Source: G965233625 sp965233625
GTDB lineage: Bacteria; Planctomycetota; Planctomycetia; Pirellulales; Pirellulaceae
Reading direction: 5' to 3'
DNA: 64,000 nt
NCBI GenBank assembly: GCA_965233625.1
Contig: OZ247499.1
Span: 4,402,001 to 4,466,000 of the forward strand
The notes below the pieces were generated by a model that was not told the origin of the DNA, ran no database searches, and saw nothing but the letters and a program-made list of their open reading frames with translations. Position 1 is the first letter of the stretch, and each line of letters begins with the position of its first letter. Position numbers and translations under genes: made by a program. Shown one piece after another: positions 51,127 through 61,263 of this stretch.

Positions 51127-53514
51127 TTATAGAACCATCGTCCCCGCCGGTGTCGCATTAGCAGACTGTGGTGAATGGCGGTACATCTCCAGCAGCTGAT
51201 GGACAAGGGTGACAAGCTCTGAGAATTCTTCTTCACCGGCGGCCAGTTCTCTGATTTCCGCCGCCAGCGACGCCACCGGCCCGGCGCCCACTTCGGTGGC
51301 CATGCTTTGCAGCCGCGCCGCCACTACGTTGATACCGGGCAGGTCTTCATCATCAAGCAGCGTCGCAATGCGTTCGATCTGAATACCGATTTGCAGCTCG
51401 ATCTGTTTGTTGCCCAGATCCGCACTTCCGCCACGGGCGTTCTGTCCGCCGCAGACGTTGATAAAATGTTCGACCAGTTCCGGGTCAAAGGTTTCTCCGG
51501 CGCAGCGCCTCAGTTCTTCAAAGGCCTCTTCCTGCGTCCGTCCGGCGCGATAAATACGATCGGTCGTCATCGAATCAAACGCGTCGGCGATCTTCAGAAT
51601 CTTCGCCGGCAGCGGCATTGCGTTTTCACCCACTGGACCAGATTTGCGGACATCCTGGTAGTGTTCGAGAATGCCTGTCAGTTCTTCCGACGCAAAGGTC
51701 GAACGCACAATCTCGACACCGATGCGCGTGTGAGCCTGCATGATCTTCCATTCCTGGTCGTTCAGCGCACCGGGCTTCAGCAGAATCGCATCTGGCACAC
51801 CCACCTTGCCGATGTCGTGCAGCAACGCAGCGATTTCCAGCAGGTAGAGGTCGCGTGACGAAAGCAGATCGCCGCCGGCAGCTACACACAGATCCGCCAC
51901 CCGGCGGCTATGCTCCGCGGTTACCGGATCGCGGTAGGAAAGCGTCGAGATCAGCGCCTGCACCGCGCTGTAAGGAATGCTTTCCGACGGCGCCGGTGCT
52001 GCTTCTTCTTCCGGCGTGCGTGAGATAGCCGCTTCATCCACGACCAGGTCTTCCGGCGTCTGGTCAAACCGCACCACCTGATTCCGCCCGTTGCGTTTCG
52101 CCACATACAGGCACTTATCCGCCTGATCCAGCAGATCTTCGCGGGAAGGCGGACCAAAGCTGAGCGCTGAGACGCCCAGGCTGGCGGTAATCGTGAACTC
52201 TTCAAACTGCAGGCTTTCAATCGCCCGCCGGTGGCCTTCCGCTGCCTGCCAGGCATCATCCGCACCAATGCCGGGCATAAGAATGCAGAACTCTTCACCA
52301 CCATAGCGGCAGACCAGATCAGTCTCGCGGGCGCCGGCGCGAAGCGTCGCCGAGACACGGCGCAGCACCTCATCGCCCATGCTGTGCCCGTGGTTGTCGT
52401 TGATACTCTTGAAGTGATCGACGTCCACCATCGCGCAACTCAGCGGACGGTCGTTGCGTTGCGAATCGTTCCAGTGCTTCTCAAACAGTTCAAAGAACGA
52501 GCGGCGGTTCAGGCACGAAGTCAGCGGATCGCGCGTCGCCAGGATCTGCAGTTCATCGTTCTGGCGGCGGATCTCGTCGCGCGATGTCTGCAGCTTCTGC
52601 ATCATCTGCATCAATTCAGACTTGTTCTTTTCCAGCGCGGTAATATCGCTGAAGCTTGCCAGGGCGCCCTTCACTGCAGTTGAACCTGCCACCTCAAATA
52701 TCGGCGAAGCGTTGACTTTGAAGGTCAACATCTGCTGATCCACTGTTGCAAGCTGCAACACAACTTCCGACTGTTCTTCGCCAGACTGCAAAGCGACCGT
52801 CCACGGAAACGGGCCCGCATCTCCTTCCTGCCGGGACCAGGGCAGACGGTCTATTTTTGAACCAGTCAGGTCCTCGACCGCCTGGCCGCACTTCGTGGCG
52901 AACGCCTTGTTCGAGAGCACAATGGTAGAGCTTTTATCTACCAGCAGCAGACCTTCGGCGAACGTGTCCAGCGCGTCACGCACATGCTGCGGCACCACCT
53001 TGGACGGGTCCAGATGTCGCAGCATCCGGCGGAGATAGAAGGTGAACGCCACCATCGAGAGCGCGCCGATAATCAACGCCTGCTGCAGAAACGGGTCGCC
53101 CAGCCACTCGCCGCTTAGCTCGTGAAACTTCAGCTCCACCGTGCCCGCCGGGTGTTCGCCGCGGAAGATCGGCACGTACACCTGCGAGGAATCCTTCGCA
53201 TCAGGCTCCCAGTTCAGCACATGCTCTTCCGATTGAAACAGCAGATTGCCGTCTTTGTCGCGCACGGCGGCGGAAACAAGATCCGGATTCCGCTCGACCA
53301 GCGTATCCACCGCCGCCCGCATGGCCCGCCCGTTTTCGCCGGTCGCAAACAACGAATAGTTCACCGCCAGCGACTCCGCCAAAGCCACACGCCCCTCCAC
53401 CACCGCATCGCGATGGTCCGGCGTCAGGCCAACCGTTTTGATCACGAGCAGAACACTGATCGTCAGGCAGGCCAAGCCGAAGGCAATTCGAACTGTAGCT
53501 CCGATGCGGAACAT
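51127..53514 (-). CDS. Membrane sensor with PAS, GGDEF and degenerate HD-GYP-type domains
   Basis: A 795-residue protein. TM1 is at about 10-30 and TM2 at about 143-161, with a periplasmic sensor of about 110 residues between. The juxtamembrane motif RHLDPSKVVPQHVRDAL is followed by PAS at about 180-290 and a coiled coil. The GGDEF domain has RDPLTSCLNRRSFFELF and RYGGEEFCILMPG, so it is likely active as a diguanylate cyclase. The HD domain retains LLHDIGKVGVPD, but the HHExxDGxGYP motif is replaced by LEHYQDVRKSGPVG, so phosphodiesterase activity is doubtful. The C-terminus resembles an Hpt domain without its histidine. The sensor module is homologous to that of the upstream histidine kinase; it is the last gene of that run. 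Confidence 0.9.
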   Translation of the reverse strand: MFRIGATVRIAFGLACLTISVLLVIKTVGLTPDHRDAVVEGRVALAESLAVNYSLFATGENGRAMRAAVDTLVERNPDLVSAAVRDKDGNLLFQSEEHVLNWEPDAKDSSQVYVPIFRGEHPAGTVELKFHELSGEWLGDPFLQQALIIGALSMVAFTFYLRRMLRHLDPSKVVPQHVRDALDTFAEGLLLVDKSSTIVLSNKAFATKCGQAVEDLTGSKIDRLPWSRQEGDAGPFPWTVALQSGEEQSEVVLQLATVDQQMLTFKVNASPIFEVAGSTAVKGALASFSDITALEKNKSELMQMMQKLQTSRDEIRRQNDELQILATRDPLTSCLNRRSFFELFEKHWNDSQRNDRPLSCAMVDVDHFKSINDNHGHSMGDEVLRRVSATLRAGARETDLVCRYGGEEFCILMPGIGADDAWQAAEGHRRAIESLQFEEFTITASLGVSALSFGPPSREDLLDQADKCLYVAKRNGRNQVVRFDQTPEDLVVDEAAISRTPEEEAAPAPSESIPYSAVQALISTLSYRDPVTAEHSRRVADLCVAAGGDLLSSRDLYLLEIAALLHDIGKVGVPDAILLKPGALNDQEWKIMQAHTRIGVEIVRSTFASEELTGILEHYQDVRKSGPVGENAMPLPAKILKIADAFDSMTTDRIYRAGRTQEEAFEELRRCAGETFDPELVEHFINVCGGQNARGGSADLGNKQIELQIGIQIERIATLLDDEDLPGINVVAARLQSMATEVGAGPVASLAAEIRELAAGEEEFSELVTLVHQLLEMYRHSPQSANATPAGTMVL

Positions 53515-53692
53515 TGAGTAACTATCCGTGAGCGGGGCAGCTTAGCAGGGAATTTCAAGTCTTATTCGTTGAAGCATACGATAGCGCCACGATTGGGGCG
53601 GAATTGCAACGCGGATCGCGAAGCTCAAACATGCAGGTTGCCAACGGCTTTGCGGGAACTGCTGGTCGCACCAGATATGCCGCGGACAAGCA

Positions 53693-56266
53693 TCAGCGCG
53701 ATGACTCCATCTCCACCATGTGCCGCGGACTTACCAGGCGGCGGGCAAGGTCTTGCAGCGCGGCTATCTGTTGCGGAATCTGTTCCAGGCGGCGCTGTTT
53801 GGCCATCTGTTCCAGCTGGGCTGCCGGCCGGGTGAAGTCTTCGTAGCCGAAGGTTCCGCCACTGCCCTTGATGCTATGGGCGCACCGCGCCAAGCGGTCG
53901 AAATCGTCTTCCGCCCACGCCGTTGCAATCTCTGCAAGCTGTTCGTGCAGGACAGAGATAAAGATCTCAACCAGCTCCGCAAACTCGTCGTCATCTTCCG
54001 GCAAACCCCATTCAGCACGCTTCTCTCTAGAAGGCGGTTGCAGCAACGCTTCATCACGATCATGAGACAGATACAGATCCGTGGCGCCAGGCTGCGGCAG
54101 ATCGCCCGGCCGCGCATCTGCTGAATCAACGGGCAGGTCCGCCGGTTCTTCATCGCGAGGCTCCGTCGCCTCACCGGTGTAAATCACGATGCAACTTAGC
54201 AGGTCAGGGATACGGATCGGTTTCGGCAGGAATCCGCTGCAGCCACTTGCCAGGCACTTCTCTTCATCTCCCTTCATCGCGTTCGCGGTAACGGCGATGA
54301 TGGGCGTCGTAACTCCTTCATCCCGCAGACGGCTGGTCGCGGTGTAGCCATCCATCACGGGCAACTGCATATCCATCAGCACCACATCGAAACCGCCGTT
54401 CTTTGCCCGCTCGTAACCTACGCCGCCATCTTCGGCCGTCTCCACCGTGGCGCCTGCATTGGTAAGAACGATTGAAATCAGCTTGCGGTTGGCAGCGTTA
54501 TCGTCCACCACCAGCACGCGACATGGCGGCAACTGAACCGTCGCCTGCGACGAAGTGGTTTCCTGGCTGGCCTGATGCGCCGCCTGCAACTGCTCGCCCG
54601 TCCGCATGGCCACACCCTGAAGGTCACCTGCATCCACGGTGAGACTGAACAGACTACCGGCGCCTTCCTGGCTTTTGACAATCACGTCGCCGCCCAACGC
54701 TTCGGCAAATCTCCGCGTAATTGCCAGGCCCAGTCCGGTTCCGCCAAACCGCCGCGTGACCGATCCATCAGCCTGCACAAACGGCTGGAAGATTTTCTGT
54801 TGCGCTTCTTCCGACATGCCGATGCCCGTATCCAGCACATCAATCACCAGGCGGTTGCGCTTGCCGGTCTGGATCGAACCAATGATCTCGACGCCGCCCT
54901 GGCTGGTGAATTTCACGGCGTTACCGGCCAGGTTCATCACCGACTGCCGCAGGCGGGCTGCATCGGTCTGAACCATCTCCGGCAGTTCACCTTCCACGCG
55001 GAACGTAAGCGAGATGCCCTTCTCTTCCGCCTTGGGCCGCAGCATGGCGACCACACCTGCGACGATCTCGTAAGGAGAGCAGGGCTCGATATTCATTTCC
55101 ATCTTGCCCGACTCAATCTTCGACAGATCAAGAATATCGTTAATCACATCCAGCAGGTGCTGACCGCTGGAATGGATCGTGTTGAGGTAATCGCGTTTCT
55201 CCTGATCGCTGGTGTCGTAGCCACCACGGAGAATGTCGGAGAAGCCAAGAATGGCGTTCATAGGCGTGCGGATTTCATGGCTCATATTGGCCAGGAATTC
55301 GCTCTTCGCCTTATTCGCCTGTTCCGCCACTTCTTTCGAGCGGCTTAACTCCTGCTTGTTTTTCTCGATTTCCGTAATGTCTTCAAACGTCACCAGCACG
55401 CCGCGCGATTCTCCCTTGGCGCCCTGCACCTGCGAGATATTAACCGTCAGCGTACGTACGTCTTCGCCATTGCCGATCCGCACCAGTTCGCCTGTTGGCG
55501 CCGCCTGTTGCCGGATGGCCCTTGTCCATGGGAACTGGTAATCACCGGGCCGGTCCGGGTCCATCAGCCAGGGTAGTTCCGACGCGTGCCGCCCGGTCAG
55601 ACTATCGGCGGGAAGGCCCAGCCAGCTGGCAATCGAATCGTTCGCCAGCATGATGCGTTCGCTGTTGTCCAGCACCAGCAGACCTTCCGCCAGCGTATTC
55701 AGCGCGGTGCGGACGCGAGATGGAACCGTCTTGGAGGGATCAAGATGACTCAGCATTTTTTGCAGGTAGAACAGAAACGCCAGGCCACATCCCGCCGCCA
55801 TGAAAAAATTCATCCGTGTCGTGGGCGCCATGAACCAGCCCCAATACCCCGGTCCACGCAGCGGTGTGAACCGCAGTTCCACAGCGCCCCACGGCTCTCC
55901 ACCAAGCTGCAACGGCACCTCAGCCTGCGATGCATCTTCAATGGCAGCGTCTTCCTGCCAGGTGTTCAAATGATCGCCCGCCTGAATCCATAACTTGCCG
56001 TTCTCGCGACGCAGACCGGCCGACCGCAATTCAGGATCGCGGCGCACCATTTCATTCAGAAAAGCTTGCAGCGCTGCGTTATCATTCCTCGCAAGCAACA
56101 GCGAAACGCTGACCGCCGCCGTTTCTGAAACACCTGCCCGCGCCTTCTTCTGCAGCGTCTGCTGGTCGGTGTGCAGCCCGATCATCGAAGCCACAAGCTG
56201 CACCGAAATCACCAGCGAGACGAGTCCCACCACCAGGCGGGTCTTGGCCGTTATCTGTTTCATCAT
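53693..56266 (-). CDS. Hybrid sensor histidine kinase (PAS-HisKA-HATPase-REC-Hpt)
   Basis: An 857-residue protein. TM1 is at about 10-30 and TM2 at about 150-168, with a periplasmic domain between. The juxtamembrane motif SHLDPSKTVPSRVRTAL leads to PAS at about 185-300. HisKA has the phosphorylatable histidine in FLANMSHEIRTPMNAILGF. HATPase has DTGIGMSEEAQQKIFQPF and the RFGGTGLGLAITRR box. The receiver has VLVVDDNAANRKL and phospho-Asp in VVLMDMQLPVMDG. The Hpt has CAHSIKGSGGTFG. All phosphotransfer residues are present, so an internal relay is expected. The start overlaps the stop of the giant surface-protein gene by 4 nt (ATGA), implying coupled translation. No separate output regulator is encoded here; the GGDEF protein downstream is a candidate partner. 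Confidence 0.95.
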   Translation of the reverse strand: MMKQITAKTRLVVGLVSLVISVQLVASMIGLHTDQQTLQKKARAGVSETAAVSVSLLLARNDNAALQAFLNEMVRRDPELRSAGLRRENGKLWIQAGDHLNTWQEDAAIEDASQAEVPLQLGGEPWGAVELRFTPLRGPGYWGWFMAPTTRMNFFMAAGCGLAFLFYLQKMLSHLDPSKTVPSRVRTALNTLAEGLLVLDNSERIMLANDSIASWLGLPADSLTGRHASELPWLMDPDRPGDYQFPWTRAIRQQAAPTGELVRIGNGEDVRTLTVNISQVQGAKGESRGVLVTFEDITEIEKNKQELSRSKEVAEQANKAKSEFLANMSHEIRTPMNAILGFSDILRGGYDTSDQEKRDYLNTIHSSGQHLLDVINDILDLSKIESGKMEMNIEPCSPYEIVAGVVAMLRPKAEEKGISLTFRVEGELPEMVQTDAARLRQSVMNLAGNAVKFTSQGGVEIIGSIQTGKRNRLVIDVLDTGIGMSEEAQQKIFQPFVQADGSVTRRFGGTGLGLAITRRFAEALGGDVIVKSQEGAGSLFSLTVDAGDLQGVAMRTGEQLQAAHQASQETTSSQATVQLPPCRVLVVDDNAANRKLISIVLTNAGATVETAEDGGVGYERAKNGGFDVVLMDMQLPVMDGYTATSRLRDEGVTTPIIAVTANAMKGDEEKCLASGCSGFLPKPIRIPDLLSCIVIYTGEATEPRDEEPADLPVDSADARPGDLPQPGATDLYLSHDRDEALLQPPSREKRAEWGLPEDDDEFAELVEIFISVLHEQLAEIATAWAEDDFDRLARCAHSIKGSGGTFGYEDFTRPAAQLEQMAKQRRLEQIPQQIAALQDLARRLVSPRHMVEMESSR

Positions 56267-59200
56267 GATGGACTCTCCGCATGGGTGGAGCGGGAGTCGT
56301 GATTATCAATGATGTTTACCAGAGATTCGTCACGGTCATGCGGTGTCGATTCGTCTTCTTCGTCCTCCAGCGAATCTTCCTCGTAATCAATAATCGGCAG
56401 CGGATCGATGAACCGCCACGCCGGCATCTGTGCCAGCACGCTCGAAAGCAGATACCCGCCCCGCACCGTCCACAGCACATAGCCGACAGAAAAACTCACG
56501 CTGAACATAGCCGCTGAACCGGCCGCGACCGCGCCGAATTGTGTTTCCAGCTGCGTCTGCGTCGCCACCGGGGGCGGGCTGTCGAAGATCATGCCAATGC
56601 CTGTGTACACACCGGCGCCGTCGATCTCAACGGCAGCCGGCGCAGCGAAATCCCTCTCCACAGCACGGTTGCCAAGCGCCGCGGCGGCTTGCTCGCGGGC
56701 AGCAGCCACCACTTCTGCAACATCCACGCCTTTGATGTTGCCCGCATGGATTGTGACGACCGTGTTCCCCGCCACGGCGTTGCTACTTTCCTCACGCCGC
56801 CGGATGGGACCGGCCAGTTGTTCTTCTTCATCGCTGCTGGAAGCCGGCGCCGCAGCGGCAAACGTCGCCTCCAGTGCTTCGGCCTCCGCCTCTTCGGCCT
56901 CTACCTCTTCCAGTTCTAATTCCGCTTCAGCCTCCGGCGCCGCCGCGATCGCGGTCACCACAACATTAACCGTCGAAGTCGTTGTATTGGCGCCATCGGT
57001 CACCGTGTAGGTGAAACTATCAACGCCTGCAAACCCGGATGCGGGGGTATAAACAATCTGCCCCAGCGAGTTGACGCTCAACGTGCCACTGCCCGGCGCG
57101 GAGACCGACACCAGCGTCAGCGCGGCCCCTTCCACGTCCGAGTCGTTCGCAAGCAACTGCGAGGCTGAAATGATCTGCGTTCCGCCTGAAACGGTCGTCA
57201 AGGTGTCTTCGCCCGCCAAAGGCGCATCGTCAACGGGCTGCACGGTAATCGTCACCACCGCCTGCGCGACGCCGCCGTTGCCGTCTGCGATGTGATACGT
57301 GAAGTTATCAGTGCCGAAATAGTTACTGTCCGGCGTGTAGGCGAACGTGCCATCGCCACGGTCCACCAGGCTGCCATGCGCGGGGCTGGTCACTGAAGTG
57401 ATGGAAAGCGTGTCACCCTCGACATCGGTATCGTTGCCCAGCAGCGTCGCGCGAGGGATCACCAGCGTGGTGTCTTCGTTCACCGTAAACGCGTCTGCAT
57501 TGGCCACGGGTTCGTCGTTCACAGCCGAAATATGCAGCGTCACCGTAGCTGTCGTGATTCCGCCATTGCCATCGTTGGCGTCGTAGGTAAACGTACGCGG
57601 TGTATCGTCATCTGCTGCCGGCGTGAAAGTGAACGTACCGTCACCGTTATCAACAATCATTCCCGCGGCTGGCTGCGTGAACGAGGAGATCGTCAGCCCG
57701 TCGCCATCCGCGTCGCTATCGTTGGCCAGCAGACTGGCAGCGGAAAACGTCACCGGCGTGTCTTCTGTGACAGCGACGGTGTCATCACCTGTCACCGGCT
57801 CATCATTCACGGCGGCCATGGTTAATGTCACCGTCGCCGTGTCCTGTTCGCCGTTGCCATCATTCACCGTATAGGTGAAAGTCACCGGCCCGTTGAAGTC
57901 TGCGGGCGGCGTGAACGAGAACGTGCCATCGCCATTGTCCACCAGCGAACCTATCGCCGGCAGCGTGTAACTCTCAAACGCAACGGTGTCGCCATCAAGA
58001 TCGAGATCGTTGGCCAGCAGATCCGCCTGCGAAAAATTCAACGTCGTATCTTCCACGCCGGCAATCGTATCGTCGCGGGCATCGGGCGCGTTGTTCACGG
58101 CGCCGACGTTCGCATTCACCGTCGCCGTATCAAAGCCGCCGTTTCCATCACTTACGGTGTAAGTAAACGGGTCCAGCCCTGTGAAACCCGCACCGGGAGT
58201 GTAGGTGAACGTACCGTCGCCGTTGTCAACAAGCGTTCCATTGGCTGGTTGCGTAAAGCTATCGATGGTCAGTGTATGGCCATCGTCATCCGTATCGTTA
58301 AGCAGCAGATCGGCGCGGCTGAAAGTAACGGGCGTATCCTCCAAGGTATTTACAACATCCTCATTCGCCTCCGGCGTATCGTTCACCGCAGCCACATTCA
58401 GGGTGACGGTTGCCGTATCAGTGCTGCCGTTGCCGTCACTCACCGTATAAGTGAAAGTGTCGGCGCCGTTGAAGTTACCGCCGGGCGTATAGGTGAATGT
58501 GTTGTTCCCATTATCCACCAGCGTTCCCGACGCCGGCGGCGTAAACGCGGTAAGCGTCAGCGTATCGCTATCAACATTCGTATCATTACCAAAGAGGCTT
58601 GCAAACGTAATGATCCGCGGCGTGTCTTCCGTCACGGCCACCGTATCATCATTGGCAATGACGGGATCATTGGCGCCGGTAATCGTAATGGTGACCGTCG
58701 CCTGCGCCGTGCCGCCATCGCCATCAGAAATGGTGTAGACAAAGGTATCGGTCGTCTGTTGCCCGGCGGCCAGGTATTCAAACTGCCCGTTCGTATCGTA
58801 GCTAAACGTGCCATCGCCATTGCTGGTGACGGTTCCCACCGTGCCGGTGGTGTCAATGGCTGTCACCGTCAACGGGTCAACCGGGTCGCTGTCGTTGGTC
58901 AGAACGCTGGCGGTGGTGAAGCTAGCGTCTTCGCCGACGTTATATCCCGCGCCGTTATCATTTACGGCAGTTGGCCCTGTATTCGTGACAGTCAGCACGG
59001 CGGCGGCGACATCTGTCAGATCGCCGTCGCTGACTTCGACACCAATATTAAACGTGCCGTCGTCATCAATCCCCAGCGCCTGCAACTGCGCCCAGGTCAG
59101 CGATACCGATTCGCCCGTGGCGTCGTCGTAGTCGCCATCATTATCCAGGTCCCAGGCGTACGAGAGCGTGTCGCCGTCTGCATCTGTCGAACCCGCTGCC

Positions 59201-61263
59201 GAGAACGTAACGCCGTCTCCCTCCGCAATCGTATAGGGCCCACCCGCATCAGCCACGGGCGGACTTTCCACGTCAACGGTTCCGTACTGCCTGATGAAGA
59301 CGCCATCGCTGTCCGTCGCCCCCTCGCCCGACCACGCAACCACATAGTTGTTCACATCGTGCAGAGTCACAGAAGCGAACTGCTGGTTGCCCGTTGTGGT
59401 TTCATTGACCTGCACAGCGTCGCCCTGGGCAACGCCGGTGGCGTCGTACGTGCGCACAAAGATGCCGTCGCCATTGCCGTCACCTCCGTGGTAGACAACG
59501 GCGAATTCGCCTGCCGCATTCATCGAGATCGACGGGCTGCCATCGTCTGTGGCGGAACTTCCGCTGACTTTCATAGCTGAACCATTGCTACTTCCATCGG
59601 CGTTATACATCTGGACCCACACAACCGAACTGCGGCGGTAAGTCACGGCGAAATTTCCCGAAGAGTCCGTCGCAACTGCCGCGTCGGAGGCGCTGGTATT
59701 GACCCGTACATCGTCTGCATCCAGCGCCGTACCGTCTGCGGCAAAGCGGCGGTAGTAGACGTCGGAATCGTATTCCCAGACCACGACAAAGTTGCCGTTA
59801 CCGGCGACAGACACCGACGCGTTGGTCATCTCGGTCACATCGTGGTCGCGGTTGACGCGAAACTCCTGGGGGTCGAGAGCTACTCCCGCCGCGTTATAAC
59901 GACGTGCGTAGATATTGGTTTTGTTGTCCTTATCTTCCCAGGTGATCACAAAGCTGCCGCCGGGTGCCATGCTAATAGAACTTGCACGCTGTTCGCCGCT
60001 GGTTTCCACATTGACACGGAACTCGTTACCTGCCGCTGTACCATCGGCGTTGAACATGCGGGCGTAGATGCCCTCGGCGTCGCCGTCCTGCTCTTTGCTT
60101 GTCCAGGTGATGACGAAGCTGCCATTATCGTGCATCGCGACTTCGCCAAATCCCTGATTGTCTCCCGTTTCCTGGTTCGCCCTGAGTTCTCCGGTGCGGG
60201 GATTGCCATCTTTGTCGTACAGACGGAAGTAAACACCGTCGTTGTCGCCGTCCTGCTGGTGCGATGTCCAGACCACGACGTAGTCACCAGCGGGGTTGGC
60301 AGCGATGGCGTTGTTAACACCTTCCGTGACTCCTTGAGTCGCCTGCTCGTCCGTGGTTTCTTCGTTGACCTGCGTCTCGCCGGTGGGCGCGAAGCCTGTA
60401 CCCGCCAGCACACCGTCCCACTGCGCCCCGGTCTGGGCGTCGATAACGGTCTGCGTTTCGATGGCGCCGGCGGAGAATTCCAGCACCCAGTCACCGCCCG
60501 CCGCCGCGTTGCCGGTATCGTTATCGCTTGCCGCCACATCCGCGCCGGTCAGGTCACTAAGCGAAAACAGCAGTGAACGCCCCAGCGTGCTGCCGGCCAT
60601 TTCGCAGCCGTAAATCAGAATGTCTGCGTCCGCGTTCAAACCGGCCGACCACGAGGCAATCTGTCCGGCGTACACGTGCAGATTCTGACTGCTCAGCCGC
60701 ACATCGCCCGCGTGCAGCACGCCGCCATCGCCATGCGAAAACAGATGCACGGCGTCCACATCGGTCGCATTCTTCAGGGCCTGCGTGATCTGCGATACAC
60801 CATCGCCGCTGAGCAGCACGACGTCAATCTGCCGCTGCGGCGTGGCTGCTTTCAGAATATCTTCGACCAGCGTCTGATAGCCTTCAACGCCCGTATCCAC
60901 AAACGCAATCTCATGCCGCACGTTGTCCTCGACGGCAGCGACCGGCAGGTCGTACTGCTGCAGATCAAAGTCAACATCGCGGCCGGCTGTGGCGCCATCG
61001 TCCACAACCTCGTCCGCTGCAACAGCCGTTTGCACGGCGGGTGGTTCGGTAAAGATGAACCCCGGCAGTTCTTCCGCAGCGGCATTCTCCGCCGGATCAG
61101 CCGCAGGTGTTGTAACCTCAGCCGCATCCGCTTCCTGCACCACCGCAACATCCGCCAGCAACGGCGCTGCGCTATACAGCACGCGTTGTTCAAGCGCGGC
61201 AATATCCACCTGGTAGTTCTTACTAACAGGTGGCTGCTGGGGCGTTTTGCGGGAGTACGACAT
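56263..61263 (-). CDS. Giant DUF4347/cadherin-like repeat surface protein
   Basis: A 1666-residue protein starting ATG 61263. Near residue 25 is ALEQRVLYSAAPL, a variant of the LEPR-XLL sorting-associated motif. A DUF4347 domain spans about 100-290 (VDTGVEGYQTLVEDIL, HLFSHGDGG, ILIYGCEMA). At about 300-690 there are seven beta-propeller-like repeats (GSFVITWTSKEQDGDAEGIY type). A PKD domain follows at about 690-790, then seven cadherin-like/tandem-95 repeats of about 95 residues (NDEPVTGDDTVAVTEDTPVT type). An acidic linker follows, then a hydrophobic segment (AAMFSVSFSVGYVLW) and an acidic tail ending THAESPS. Calcium binding is likely in the repeats. It is the first gene of the adhesin-kinase-GGDEF run, divergent from tolC and a secA-like gene. 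Confidence 0.92.
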   Translation of the reverse strand: MSYSRKTPQQPPVSKNYQVDIAALEQRVLYSAAPLLADVAVVQEADAAEVTTPAADPAENAAAEELPGFIFTEPPAVQTAVAADEVVDDGATAGRDVDFDLQQYDLPVAAVEDNVRHEIAFVDTGVEGYQTLVEDILKAATPQRQIDVVLLSGDGVSQITQALKNATDVDAVHLFSHGDGGVLHAGDVRLSSQNLHVYAGQIASWSAGLNADADILIYGCEMAGSTLGRSLLFSLSDLTGADVAASDNDTGNAAAGGDWVLEFSAGAIETQTVIDAQTGAQWDGVLAGTGFAPTGETQVNEETTDEQATQGVTEGVNNAIAANPAGDYVVVWTSHQQDGDNDGVYFRLYDKDGNPRTGELRANQETGDNQGFGEVAMHDNGSFVITWTSKEQDGDAEGIYARMFNADGTAAGNEFRVNVETSGEQRASSISMAPGGSFVITWEDKDNKTNIYARRYNAAGVALDPQEFRVNRDHDVTEMTNASVSVAGNGNFVVVWEYDSDVYYRRFAADGTALDADDVRVNTSASDAAVATDSSGNFAVTYRRSSVVWVQMYNADGSSNGSAMKVSGSSATDDGSPSISMNAAGEFAVVYHGGDGNGDGIFVRTYDATGVAQGDAVQVNETTTGNQQFASVTLHDVNNYVVAWSGEGATDSDGVFIRQYGTVDVESPPVADAGGPYTIAEGDGVTFSAAGSTDADGDTLSYAWDLDNDGDYDDATGESVSLTWAQLQALGIDDDGTFNIGVEVSDGDLTDVAAAVLTVTNTGPTAVNDNGAGYNVGEDASFTTASVLTNDSDPVDPLTVTAIDTTGTVGTVTSNGDGTFSYDTNGQFEYLAAGQQTTDTFVYTISDGDGGTAQATVTITITGANDPVIANDDTVAVTEDTPRIITFASLFGNDTNVDSDTLTLTAFTPPASGTLVDNGNNTFTYTPGGNFNGADTFTYTVSDGNGSTDTATVTLNVAAVNDTPEANEDVVNTLEDTPVTFSRADLLLNDTDDDGHTLTIDSFTQPANGTLVDNGDGTFTYTPGAGFTGLDPFTYTVSDGNGGFDTATVNANVGAVNNAPDARDDTIAGVEDTTLNFSQADLLANDLDLDGDTVAFESYTLPAIGSLVDNGDGTFSFTPPADFNGPVTFTYTVNDGNGEQDTATVTLTMAAVNDEPVTGDDTVAVTEDTPVTFSAASLLANDSDADGDGLTISSFTQPAAGMIVDNGDGTFTFTPAADDDTPRTFTYDANDGNGGITTATVTLHISAVNDEPVANADAFTVNEDTTLVIPRATLLGNDTDVEGDTLSITSVTSPAHGSLVDRGDGTFAYTPDSNYFGTDNFTYHIADGNGGVAQAVVTITVQPVDDAPLAGEDTLTTVSGGTQIISASQLLANDSDVEGAALTLVSVSAPGSGTLSVNSLGQIVYTPASGFAGVDSFTYTVTDGANTTTSTVNVVVTAIAAAPEAEAELELEEVEAEEAEAEALEATFAAAAPASSSDEEEQLAGPIRRREESSNAVAGNTVVTIHAGNIKGVDVAEVVAAAREQAAAALGNRAVERDFAAPAAVEIDGAGVYTGIGMIFDSPPPVATQTQLETQFGAVAAGSAAMFSVSFSVGYVLWTVRGGYLLSSVLAQMPAWRFIDPLPIIDYEEDSLEDEEDESTPHDRDESLVNIIDNHDSRSTHAESPS

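Noticed and set aside
58249..59580. A 443-codon plus-strand frame opposite the cadherin repeats
   Set aside because: It arises from repetitive coding sequence on the other strand; the product is a repeating basic sequence without a known fold.
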